A stretch of 64,000 bases of DNA, taken from contig WPIO01000015.1 of the NCBI GenBank assembly GCA_009760855.2, positions 6,166,501 through 6,230,500 on the forward strand, written 5' to 3'. The position numbers were made by a program, and so were the translations under genes. The stretch comes from Cristatella mucedo (Eukaryota; Bryozoa; Phylactolaemata; Cristatellidae). This document shows, one piece after another, positions 42,864 to 53,213 of this stretch. Below the pieces are notes generated by a model, which saw only the letters and a program-made list of their open reading frames with translations, had not been told where the DNA came from and did no database searches. The number at the start of each line of letters is the position of its first letter. The stretch's first letter is position 1.

Positions 42864-43740
42864 ATGTCGTTTTTAACTCTAAAAGAAAGAAAAAAGAAGG
42901 CAAGTTCAATCCTGATTCAGATATAAGTCAAGTATTCAAACCAAGACCTAAGAATATTCCGCAAGGTTTCTTTAATGTAGTTGAACCTAATGAAAACCAC
43001 CAAGCAGATATTCTATACATGCCTAATGATTCTGGATATAAATACACTTTGAGTGTTATTGATGTTGCTAGTAGATATAAAGATTCAAGACCACTTAAAA
43101 CAAAGTCTTCTAAAGAAGTAACACAAGCAATAATAGATATTTATAGTTAAGGTCCTTTGAAATGGCCTAAAAAGATAACAGTAGAACCAGGATCTGAGTT
43201 CAAAGGAGAGTTTGCTAAAAAAATGAAAAGACATGATGAAACACGTGTTATAGAAGGTACTACAAAGAAGAGTGCTGCATTAGTTAAATGAATGAATAGA
43301 ACAGTTGCTGAGAGAGCATTTATTGCACAGTATGAAAAGGAATTAGAAAGTATTAATAAAGGAGATTATACTAGAAACAAAGAGTGGATTGATAAGTTAC
43401 CAAAGATTATTGATTATCTAAACAATAGTGTTACAAAAGTGATTGGTGAAAAACCTGTTAAAGCAATAAAAAAATAGTAAAACTAAAGAAATCAAAATAC
43501 AACAGAAAAGTAGGAGAAGAAGAAGAATTATTAGAATTAGGTACAAATGTTAGATATTTATTAGAAGCAGGTGAGGGTGAGGATGAAAAAAGAAGAAGAG
43601 CTACAGATGCGATATGGAGTTTGACTAAACATACTATTGTTAGAATAATGGTATTGCGAGAAAAACCATCGCGTTTTTGGGTAAACGATGTTAAAAGAAG
43701 TTTTTTTAGAGAGGAGTTGCAAGTAATTAACCAACATTAA
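42864..43740 (+). pseudogene. retroviral-type integrase (rve), catalytically broken
   Basis: Integrates the element and makes the TIR/target joints. N-terminus MSFLTLKERKKKA, then after a frameshift near 42905 the catalytic core: HQADILYMP (first acid), VEPGSEFKGEF (Glu where the second Asp is expected) and LVK*MNRTVAER (Lys in place of the catalytic Glu, followed by TGA). The C-terminal domain is in another frame from ~43470: NVRYLLEAGEGEDEKRRRAT, DAIWSL and FFREELQVI, the signature C-terminus of Polinton integrases. Other stop: TAA at 43150. Ends overlapping the convergent membrane-protein gene by 14 bases. Confidence 0.9.
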
Positions 43741-44122
43741 TTTCAGTTTGTGAACTTCCCAATACAAGTCCTTCAAATTCTTCTTTTGTAATTTCATCAT
43801 CAGCTAAAGCATCAGTAATCTTTGAGATAATTTTAGATTTATAGTTTAAAGAATTTTTTTGCGTTTATCTATTTCTGATAGTACACTATCAACTGATACA
43901 AACATTACAGATAGTGCTAAAAAGAAAGTGACTGCATGACTAATAGCTGGGATTATTTGAATATAAGTACTGGAAAAAGTTACTCCTAATGCTATTAGTA
44001 TGTTTATAAATTTAATTGCGTATCTAGCTCTTGTTAATTTTATTAGACATGAGCTTATTTTTTATTAAATTGAATAGTTTCTTCATATTTTTAAGGGCAA
44101 AACCTTTACTTAAATCAGGCAT
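43727..44122 (-). pseudogene. two-TM membrane protein
   Basis: Minus strand, ATG at 44122 after TTAATATAGAACAA. An N-terminal Lys-rich part, then two hydrophobic segments (INILIALGVTFSSTYIQII and HAVTFFLALSVMFVSV), then a soluble helical C-terminus (KIISKITDALADDEITKEEF). Frameshifts near 44030 and 43860. Not recognised. A membrane role in the infected cell or virion is possible but unsupported. Confidence 0.55.
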
Positions 44123-44132
44123 TTGTTCTATA

Positions 44133-44753
44133 TTAATAATCAACTTTTTCAGGAATATATTTTGATGTCCTATCATACATCTTAGAGCAATGACATTTAC
44201 TTGTGTAAAACTTAATCCTAAGACTTACAAGAATATTATCTTTAGGAACATATTTATTTAACATATCAAATTGATCCGTTATTAACGAATAGAAATATCG
44301 TTGCTTCTTTAGTATCTTATTAGGGGTATAAGTAACATCTATTTCACCCAAAGTTCCCTTACAATGTTCTAAAGTAAAACCAAAACAAAGGAATTTGTAC
44401 TTTTCAACATATTCTTCCATTGCTTTCATTATATAATCTAATGAAGTAGTTAACAATGTTTCTCTATCTTTATAAGAAATAGAACCAGTTTTTAACTCAT
44501 AGTTAATAATATCTTCACCATAGTCAACGGAAAAATTATCCTCATTAAATATAGGTAAACCATTAATCTTTACTATTAATGTATTTATATTAACTCCAGA
44601 AAAAGGATAATGAACTACATGGGGTGTATTACCATATAGTTTATTAAAAGATGGTTTACTTCCAAACTTTATTTCATATAATACTGTTATTCTTTTTGCA
44701 TATTGATTAAATGTTTCACCATCACTACGAGAATATTCACCTTTTCCAGAAAT
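44133..44753 (-). CDS. terminal Polinton gene, unknown function, start codon lost
   Basis: A 206-codon frame without internal stop. Its expected start, aligned through the TIR with the polB start on the other end, is ATT (44753-44751) after GTAGTATAAAG. Contents: YAKRITVLYEIKFGSKPSF, VHYPFSGVNINTLIVKINGL, YKFLCFGFTLEHCKGTLGEI. Mixed alpha/beta, no domain recognised. It lies 10 bases upstream of the next minus-strand gene. Being first behind a TIR, it mirrors polB and may be expressed from the same terminal promoter. Confidence 0.6.
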   Translation of the reverse strand: MSGKGEYSRSDGETFNQYAKRITVLYEIKFGSKPSFNKLYGNTPHVVHYPFSGVNINTLIVKINGLPIFNEDNFSVDYGEDIINYELKTGSISYKDRETLLTTSLDYIMKAMEEYVEKYKFLCFGFTLEHCKGTLGEIDVTYTPNKILKKQRYFYSLITDQFDMLNKYVPKDNILVSLRIKFYTSKCHCSKMYDRTSKYIPEKVDY

Positions 44754-44838
44754 CTTTATACTACGAAAATAAAATCATTTAATTGAAAAAATATAAGACA
44801 AACAATGTAGTGTTGGAGGGAAAGTTAATTCTTAAGAC
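44754..44838 (-). repeat. right terminal inverted repeat of Polinton
   Basis: Reverse complement of the left TIR (21459-21543) over the same length, ending TTAATTCTTAAGAC. The composition changes to host-like sequence right after it. Confidence 0.85.
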
Positions 44839-45230
44839 AATTTGTTCGGTCCCAGCCAACCGAATCTAGCCTGGGTGCAGTAGTGCATTAATTCATTGAA
44901 CAGCTCAGCTCGCCAATGTCCTGCTTTTATTGCTTGGTCTAGTGATCCGCCGACTCCTTAAATTCTGAGCGGCTTTACTACGCTTTTAGGGAAACTCGAC
45001 TGGGTTTGATTGCAGCATGGTTTACTAGAACGATCGTGCAGGATAAATATATTTTTGAAGCAAAAATGCGGATCTCATATATAGCAATGGGCATTTGGAA
45101 ATAGCTGCATTTGAAATGTTGTGGAAAGTAGTGCAGTACAAATTTACCATCGTCCTGCTCAAAAAGCAGAGTTTGGGGAACAGTAATCACTTTCCACGCT
45201 TTGGAGGCTTAAGCGGTTAGAAAATAATAC
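44839..45230. other. no gene seen
   Basis: Host flank of the Polinton. The 70-codon minus frame at 44978-45190 has no domain. Confidence 0.4.
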
Positions 45231-45235
45231 TGATG

Positions 45236-46205
45236 ATAACGGGTCATTTGTATAGCGAACTGAGAACACTTAATCTCTATCCAAGGAATCCCATCTTCAA
45301 GGGAATCAATTACCAAGGCTTAGTGACGTACGGGCTATCATGTTCAGACAAGCGTGCTAAAGGAAGCATGAAGAAATTCATGGCCGCTCGCTTAGTAATA
45401 CTTGTGTCTAGTAACGTGCACTGAATCGTGCACAGATAAGCGCGCAAAGCAAAACAGGAATAAAATGACAAGTTCAGTTTGGCGAAGAAAATCTGGTCGG
45501 AATACACGCGTGCTCATCTGAGACTTACAAGGTTCAAGGTCACTGTCGGTTCTGACACAAGCTGGGAGCGAGTTCCAGAATGTTTTTGCATTATTACTGG
45601 AGGCTCGCTCACAAAAAAGTATTCCAGTTTAGTTCGAGGGACGGCGAGATGGCGAGAGACTGAGAAGCCGATGGTGCGAGAGCACGTGACTGGAGGAGCA
45701 AGCCGGTCAAGGACGGGTTGAATGATGCTAACGACTGAAGAGACCTAAGTAAGTGAGGCAGAAGGTCTTGAAATCAATTCGATGCTTTACAGGGCGCTTG
45801 TGAAGGTCACACAGAAACGGTACTATGTGACAGCTACGCCTTCGATGGTAAATCTGTCTTGCTGCTGAGTTTTGCATCACTTGGCGCCGATTAAGAACGC
45901 TGACTGGGAGTACTAAATAAAGTGATTTTGCAGTAATCTAGAATCAAATTCACAAACGCATGAACTAGTTTTGCTTCCGTAGTCTTGTTTAAGCAGGATA
46001 TTAATTCGGCAGAGCTCCTTTGCTGAAAGTAGGCCAACTTGACAATGGCGGACACATTTTCATCTAATGGCAAGTGTTTTTGGTGGAACTGCACGCCAAG
46101 ATTACGAGCCGATGTGACGGCAGTGGTTCTAGGTGAGCCAATCTTGAGGATGAGGTCCTACAGCTTTCGGGTGGCTATAGTTTGCCCATAATTATAACAT
46201 TTCGC
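45236..46205 (-). mobile_element. diverged LINE A relative
   Basis: Minus orientation. The 3' end has 'tgtatagcgaactgagaacacttaatctctatcc' and UTR landmarks. The ORF2 remnants include AKLVHAFVNLILDYCK and NQRRSAELIS-like pieces, all frame-broken. Older than the copies at 6.5, 42.2 and 59.1 kb. Confidence 0.6.
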
Positions 46206-47071
46206 TCATTTGTTGTTAAGCTTTAGGAAGTTATTGGCCTTGGTCTTGACGTGCGAGTGTCGTCGATGCTATGTATGCACGAATGCTGCGATGTATGCAC
46301 GAACTTTCTGTAGATGCAGCCACTCGGGTTATAAGTTCATCACAGCTTCTGGTATTGACACAAAATCAGCTCAGACAGCTCCTTGCGGACTCGGGTCCCA
46401 AAGCTGGTTTGCTGTGCCTTTTTCCTCAACGGTGCAAGCGAATCCTCGCATTGCATTCATCAATGCTTTTGATGAGTAAGTTGATGGAATTCTTTCAATC
46501 ATCGTGCCAAGTATGTTCAAAACAAGGCCTTCAAAACATGCGCATTACCAGCTCTGAACACAGGGATGCCGATTTTGCAGTAAGCAAGCATGAACATTGT
46601 AGCAATCTGTTGGGGCTCGAGCGAACGATGGCGGCGCGACGAAGATGAACGTTACCCCCACAAGCTAGTTGGTGAACTGATGACGACGGCTGTATTGCAA
46701 TATACGCAGGCAACGCACAGTGAGCGAGCGTACGTACGGTGGGCGTGGTCACACCCACAAATCTGCCTTCGGTTGCTGCAGCCAGCGGCTGGAGGCAGAT
46801 TTCAGTCTCCAAGGTAAGGTTTTCCGTCTTCATTCAATCTTCCATAAGCCTTGGACCACCTTCACGTCTTGGTGACATCTACACTAAAGACTGAATCAAG
46901 ACTAAAGCAAGATAGAAGCAAGACCGACCGTGTACATGCGGCTTTAGGATAATTTTTAAACAGAAGTTATAGGTTACTTCCTCTTCCAGGTCAAGGACAG
47001 CTACAATTCCGATGTGCTCCAGCTCATTTCAATAAGATGCCTTGAATTGTTCAAATCTTAATTTTAGTACG
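46206..47071. other. no gene seen
   Basis: Overlapping chance frames on both strands; no domain or repeat recognised. Confidence 0.4.
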
Positions 47072-47121
47072 GGTGCTTTGCTGAACAAATAGCCACCCGG
47101 CTAATTGTTCAGCAAAGCACC
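47072..47121. other. strong hairpin, 23-bp stem
   Basis: 47072-47094 and 47099-47121 are reverse complements with one mismatch, separated by the 4-base loop ACCC. The arm reads GGTGCTTTGCTGAACAA. No gene, terminator or transposon end explains it. Confidence 0.8.
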
Positions 47122-47748
47122 AGGGCTTTCAGAGCTGATGGTGCATTTTGTGCTGAGAACAATTAAATTAAAGGACCAGCCGGTGGCACTGTATGCCAAC
47201 CAAGCGGTTGAATGCATCGAATAGGTTTCGGAAGTTGTATGCGCTGAAGAAGAATAAAGCGCCTACAACAACCAAACACTGATTGAATTAGAGATTAATC
47301 GCACAGCATAGCATTTGCCTGGCACGCGAAGGCAGCAACCGAACTCAGCGCTGTGATGTTTTCTCGAGAGTTCCACGCGAACTCAGGATTTGTAACGTCC
47401 TACGCGGAAGTCAGCTTAAAGCAACCGTCCAGTAGCGAGCGTGCGCGTGAAAATAATAATGGCCCGGCCTGACGCAGCGCTGCCTCGCGGCTTTTCAGGG
47501 CAGCGCGGGCGGATTGGTCGGAGTCAGGCGGCAGGCGTCGGAGGCGGCTGCTGCGCGCGCTTGCAGCTTCTGCAGGCAGCAGTCGGACGGTCGCGTCGCG
47601 GGAAAACGAGAAAGCCTGCTGCTGCGACCACGAACGAGGCAGCGAGGCGCTAGGCTTCTCTCGGCGAGCCCATGGGTTATGCGAAAAGCGACGAAGGTAA
47701 TTCGGGTAGGGGAGAGAGAGGGAGAAAGAGAGCGCTAGAGGTAGACAG

Positions 47749-47751
<3 letters not shown>
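47122..47751. other. no gene seen; GC-rich from 47400
   Basis: No supported gene. The sequence becomes GC-rich before the microsatellite. Long minus-strand frames here run through the (GA)n tract and are low-complexity artefacts. Confidence 0.4.
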
Positions 47752-48813
<1,062 letters not shown>

Positions 48814-49108
48814 GCAGGGCAGCTCGCGGACTCCGCCGCCGCCGACGGCCGGCAGAGAGAGAAGAACGGGCGCTGTGTCGGCTTCTGGGTGGCGGCGCTG
48901 ACGTGCCTCGTGGTCGCCTGCGTCGGCTCGCAGTGCTTCGCTCTCGTCTCGCTCGGCCAGCAGCAGTCGGCCTTCGTCGACCTGCTGCTCACCGTCGATG
49001 AGTACGGCGACAACATCGCCGTCTATGGCGCCAGGATCCGCGCCCTCGAGGAGGCGCAGCGAACGGTGAGCCGCCGCACGTTCGAGCTCACGAGCGAGCA
49101 ACGCGCAC

Positions 49109-49184
<76 letters not shown>

Positions 49185-52100
49185 CTTTAGCTTATCTGCC
49201 TGCGCGAGCAATAGGCCACTGTGGTGCTCTTCTTAATGAAGGGCGCCTCGGTGGAAGTTGTAGAATTGATTCTCGGCGAGTTGCGTTCGAGGGTTAAACA
49301 GGTGTAGATTTATAACAACGGACGCAGCGCAGCGCAGCGGTAGGTCGCCGCGCGTCGCTAGGTCGCCGCGCTGCGTCCGTTGCCGTAGTGCGTTTCAGGC
49401 CACCGCGGCTAAGCACGCGTACTGTACAAAGGCGATGGTGATGTAAAGCGCTTTTTCGCGCTGCCGACAAAACACCGGTGCGCAATTCGCGGAATTCAAT
49501 CAGTCGGCACCGCGCCGGCCAATCACGCGTCCGACGAGCGTGGTGGCGAGAAGCTGTAAAAAACTTCTACTTCAAATCGGCGTGCAAATATGCTAATGCG
49601 GGTGTTTAAATAAATGAATCAGGATTCTCTGGATAGCAGATGTCACTAGGAATTTAGGTTCCGTAGGCCATCCGGTGTTCTTTCATGATCAAGTTGATGC
49701 ATTGTTGACTGTCTGCCTGCACTCAATCAAAGTGTCTCCACCGGTGCTCTCGGGAAAATGGCCTCTAGAAATCCTAGACCCCTAGTCTTATGGGCAAACT
49801 TTCGGTCAGAGAAGCTTTCGTTCCTTCCGTATGCGCGCGCGTCCTATCTTAATCGTCAGCCATACGCCTTTTGATCTGGTAACTTTTTCGCGGTCAGCGT
49901 CAGGTGAGACATTGTCTCCGCTCGTTCGTTCCCTCGCGAAATCCGTATCCGTATCCGTATCCGTATCCGTATCCGTATCCGCAAATCGCAAGCCGTGCAT
50001 CGTCGCTAAAAACTCAAAAACGGCTCGTTTAGGCATAAATACTAACGGCCTGCTTAAAGCGACCAACGGTAAATACGCTAATTGTGCGCACCGAGCTGGG
50101 GTTTCTCCCTTGGCACTGCGGCTACCGAACGCCTGCTGAGGCGTCCTCATTCATTCGTGAGGACGCCTTCCTTCGGCCGGGACGCTCAGCCAACCGGCGT
50201 GCGGCTCGTTCCAAAATATGAAACCGGTACCAAAGAAGCCGCCTTCTGCCGAAGCGCCGAGATTGGAAACCTCGAATCGAACGGGGATTGCTTTCAGTAG
50301 CCAACGGCCTTCATTTCACGTAGCAGAGAGAAAGTGAGAGGCATGGCTGAGTAAGGAGGGCAATCGAGGTGGCGCGTTCACCGTGGAAGTAGTAATAGCT
50401 CAGCGCATAGATGTTCGTAGCCGGTTCGTAGTTGCTGAAATTTAGTAGCCGCGAATGATAGTTCGGCAGTCATAATTTGGCAGATCTAGCACGGCGCCGT
50501 TTTAGTAGGCTGCCCCAAAAGGGACCCACGGGACCTGATCTCCGCCCCTCCTATGTCGACCCCGTTTAGTCCTCTTCGACGATTAACTGACGCAAGCAAT
50601 ATATATATATATAAATATAAATAAATAAATAAATGAATAAATAAATAAATAAATATATATATTTATTAAAATATTGTACTTGCATATATAAATTAGCCGA
50701 TGGAGCCCTGTCCTGCCGGGGTCGAGCGTACTACCCGTGCCTCCCGTTTCAGGAACAAGGACCACATGGCTTCCGAGCCGATAATGGCGTCGGAGAGCCA
50801 GTGCCGCCTTAAAACGGTCCATTCCGCGCATGGGATGCCGAGGTCGGCCAGGAAAGCGTCATTGTTTGGCCATCAGCTGCCGAGAGCCCTGACCATGAAA
50901 GGCCTCACCGCTGTCAAACGGTAGCCAGCTGTCAGGAAATAACGAGCAATGGCTGCACATTTATCGGTCTTGCTCCGGGCCGCCATAATCAGAGCATCCT
51001 CACTGCTGTCGAACGGCACTGTCACATCAACAATTACTAAATCAGTGCCGTTGTCAAAGACCAGGTCTATATTCAAATATATATTCATATATACATATAT
51101 AAATTTATTTGTATAGGGCGCTAGCATAACTTAGTCTCTATTCAGGCGCTTCACATATGTGAGGGGACTTTAGCATACAACCGCGGCCGTTAAATACTAT
51201 TTTATACCTCGATCGGGGTGAGAACCTTAACCACTGGGCCAAACTAGCTCGGCGCTTGAGTTAAGCTCCCCAGCTTAATCCATAAGGAGTCTTATATTTA
51301 TGCACACCCTAACTTAACCCCCAGCAAATTTGCTCGAGCCTTCCTGGGCTTGAATTAGGATTTCCGGAAGCACACATCTTTGCCCTCCGCGAAAATTGCT
51401 AACCGTGACCTGCTTAACAAACTGCTTGACCTGACCGTGAACCACAGCTGCGAGCCTGCTGCCGGCCATTGGCTCGCCGCTTCGCCGGCCGCGAACCATT
51501 CTCCTCTCGAGCGCTCAGCGCTCGCGTCACGCCGTTCGTCCGCCGCGTTGCAGAGGTACAAGCGTGACGCGACGGCCGCGGGTCCGCCCGGACCTCCTGG
51601 CCCGAAAGGCGACCGCGGAGACGCGGGCATGACCGGCATCGCCGGACCCACCGGCGCCAACGGACCCGTTGGCGCGACGGGAGCGACGGGCGCCACTGGC
51701 CTGGTGGGAGCGCCCGGCAGCGCTGGCACTCCGGGAGCTGCCGGCGCCGGCCCGATCGGAGCCCAAGGACCCGCCGGCAATCCCGGACTGATAGGTCAAA
51801 CAGGAGCCGTCGGCTTGCCCGGTGCAACTGGTGCTCCGGGTGTTCACGGAGCTACGGGAGCGTCCGGCCAGACAGGAGTGGCGGGTGCGACTGGAGTCTT
51901 TGGTGCCCAAGGGCCGACGGGCGCTCAAGGCGACACCGGCATTCGTGGGGCGCCCGGCACTTCCGGCAGTGACGGCATCAACGGAGCGAAAGGCGTGCAA
52001 GGAGCTGCTGGAGCGCCGGGCCCGGCAGGACCGGCCGGGGCTCAGGGACCGGAAGGTGCCAGAGGCGCGACCGGCCCTGCCGGTCCCGTCGGAGTCAGAG

Positions 52101-53213
52101 GCCACACCGGGCCGAAAGGCGCGGCTGGCGCGCCAGGTGCTACAGGAGCAACTGGAGCTCCGGGAGCGACCGGAGCGAAAGGACCCGCCGGTGCCAGCGG
52201 AGCTATAGGAGCTTTGGGACCGGTTGGCCCTCAGGGTGCGGCCGGCACCAGCGGGTCCACCGGTGCGTCTGGAGCCACCGGAGCAACCGGAAGCACGGGA
52301 GCTCAGGGAACGACCGGAGCGATCGGAAGCACGGGAGCTCAGGGAACTACCGGAGCGATCGGAAGCACCGGAGCTCAGGGAACGACCGGAGCGACCGGAA
52401 GCACGGGAGCTGAGGGAGCGATCGGAGTTGTTGGAGCAACCGGAAGCACGGGAGCTCAGGGAACAACTGGAGCAACCGGAAGCACCGGAGCTCAGGGAGC
52501 GACCGGAGCCGCTGGAGCAACCGGAAGCACGGGAGCGCAGGGAACGACCGGAATCATTGGAGCAACCGGAAGCACGGGAGCACAGGGAACGACCGGAGCG
52601 ACCGGAAGCACGGGAGCTCAGGGAGCGACAGGAACCACGGGAGCTCAGGGAGCGACCGGAGCCGTGGGAGCAACCGGAAGCACGGGAGCTTGGGGAACGA
52701 CCGGAGCGACAGGAAGCGCAGGAGCTCAGGGAGCGACCGGAAGCACGGGACCCCAAGGAACAACTGGCGCCGCTGGTGCCCCAGGAGCGAAAGGCGCTGC
52801 TGGAGCTCCGGGAGCGACAGGAGTGCAAGGCCCCGCGGGTACCAGCGGAACTACAGGAGCTTTGGGACCGGTTGGCCCTCAGGGTGCGGCCGGCACTAGC
52901 GGGTCCACCGGTGCGTCTGGAGCCACCGGAGCGACCGGAGGCACGGGAGCACAGGGACCTACGGGAGCCACGGGAGCGACCGGAAGTAATGGATCTCAGG
53001 GAGTGACTGGCGCCGCCGGTGCCGCAGGAGCGAAGGGTGCCGCAGGTGCCCAGGGCTTGTCGGGTGTGAACGGAGCGCAGGGAGCGACGGGTGCGACTGG
53101 GCCTACCGGCAGCCCAGGTGCGGCCGGCGCTCAGGGAGCGCCAGGTGCGGCTGGCGATCAAGTAGCCATCGGCACTACCGCAAGCTCTGCCGGATCGCAG
53201 GGAGCCGGAGGGG
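48814..53213 (+). CDS. transmembrane collagen-like protein gene, two supported exons, 3' end lost
   Basis: Exon 48814-49065 encodes a polar N-terminus ([12 protein letters not shown]), a membrane anchor ([20 protein letters not shown]) and a short helical stalk ([14 protein letters not shown]), ending at a GTGAGC donor in phase 0. The next exon (51359, after an AG acceptor, phase 0) gives a ~70-residue stalk ending RYKR|D, a furin-type site (R-x-K-R). About 1.6 kb of almost perfect Gly-X-Y follows, 51583-53210, rich in G-A-T, G-S-T and G-A-Q triplets and containing [14 protein letters not shown] at the start. This order (signal anchor, stalk, convertase site, collagen domain) is that of type II membrane collagens and cuticle collagens. 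The first exon is not resolved. The frame ends in LINE-derived sequence, so the natural C-terminus is missing or spliced elsewhere. Confidence 0.75.
49112..49181. repeat. (CT)n microsatellite
   Basis: About 70 bp of uninterrupted CT repeat, just after the predicted splice donor. Confidence 0.95.
49316..49382. repeat. inverted repeat, 19-bp arms
   Basis: CAACGGACGCAGCGC... at 49316-49334 pairs with 49364-49382 (one mismatch). The 29-base loop contains two copies of TAGGTCGCCGCG. GC-rich. Confidence 0.75.
49943..49981. repeat. ATCCGT hexamer repeat
   Basis: Six and a half perfect tandem copies of ATCCGT. On the minus strand it reads as an Asp-Thr repeat in an open frame; probably non-coding. 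Confidence 0.9.
50139..50168. other. perfect hairpin, 11-bp stem
   Basis: AGGCGTCCTCA (50139-50149) and TGAGGACGCCT (50158-50168) pair perfectly around an 8-base loop. Confidence 0.75.
50600..50665. repeat. (AT)n/(AAAT)n low-complexity tract
   Basis: TATATA and AAATAAAT repeats; the 3'/5' border of the adjacent LINE remnant may lie here. Confidence 0.85.
50700..51065 (-). pseudogene. LINE remnant with C-terminal restriction-like-endonuclease motif
   Basis: The minus strand reads [20 protein letters not shown] (~51000-51055), then [18 protein letters not shown] and [14 protein letters not shown]. After one TGA it stays in frame with [14 protein letters not shown] and [17 protein letters not shown]. 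The [10 protein letters not shown] string resembles the C-terminal nuclease of R2/NeSL-type LINEs, distinct from the L2-type LINEs elsewhere in the window. Confidence 0.55.
51105..51165 (-). repeat. LINE A 3'-end stub
   Basis: 'gggcgctagcataacttagtctctattcaggcgcttcacat' is a diverged terminal hairpin and UTR of LINE A. Confidence 0.5.
51600..53205 (+). repeat. internal tandem repeats of the collagen exon
   Basis: Overlapping 18/27/36/45-bp units built from ACCGGAAGCACGGGAGC and CAGGGAACGACCGGAGC, densest between 52265 and 52760. The units keep the 9-base Gly-X-Y register throughout. A ~140-bp segment near 52110-52300 is repeated at 52790-52945. Confidence 0.85.

Larger units (their letters stand above)
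21459..44838. mobile_element. Polinton/Maverick (adintovirus-type endogenous element), 23.4 kb, decayed
   Basis: AT-rich block bounded by ~85-bp TIRs, with protein-primed DNA polymerase B at one end and retroviral-type integrase near the other. In between lie packaging ATPase, adenain-like protease, minor and major capsid-type proteins. That gene set defines Polintons/adintoviruses. Nearly every gene carries at least one frameshift or stop of varied kinds, and three host retroposons are inserted, so it is an old non-functional copy. I did not find a convincing 6-bp target duplication next to the TIRs. Genes run on both strands and are very closely packed. Confidence 0.93.
49066..51358 (+). 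other. putative collagen-gene intron
   Basis: 2.3 kb from GTGAGC to AG. Contains a (CT)n tract (49112-49181), an inverted repeat (49316-49382), an ATCCGT repeat (49943-49981), a hairpin (50139-50168), an AT microsatellite (50600-50665), a LINE remnant (50700-51065) and a LINE A stub (51105-51165). I see no other gene in it. Confidence 0.55.

Noticed and set aside
21544-43740. Alternative genetic code with reassigned stop codons in the Polinton
   Set aside because: TAA, TAG and TGA all occur in frame at unrelated residues, and frameshifts, lost starts and insertions occur too; ordinary decay explains it.
49943-49981. ATCCGT repeat as telomeric sequence
   Set aside because: Only 6.5 copies, internal, and not a known animal telomere unit.
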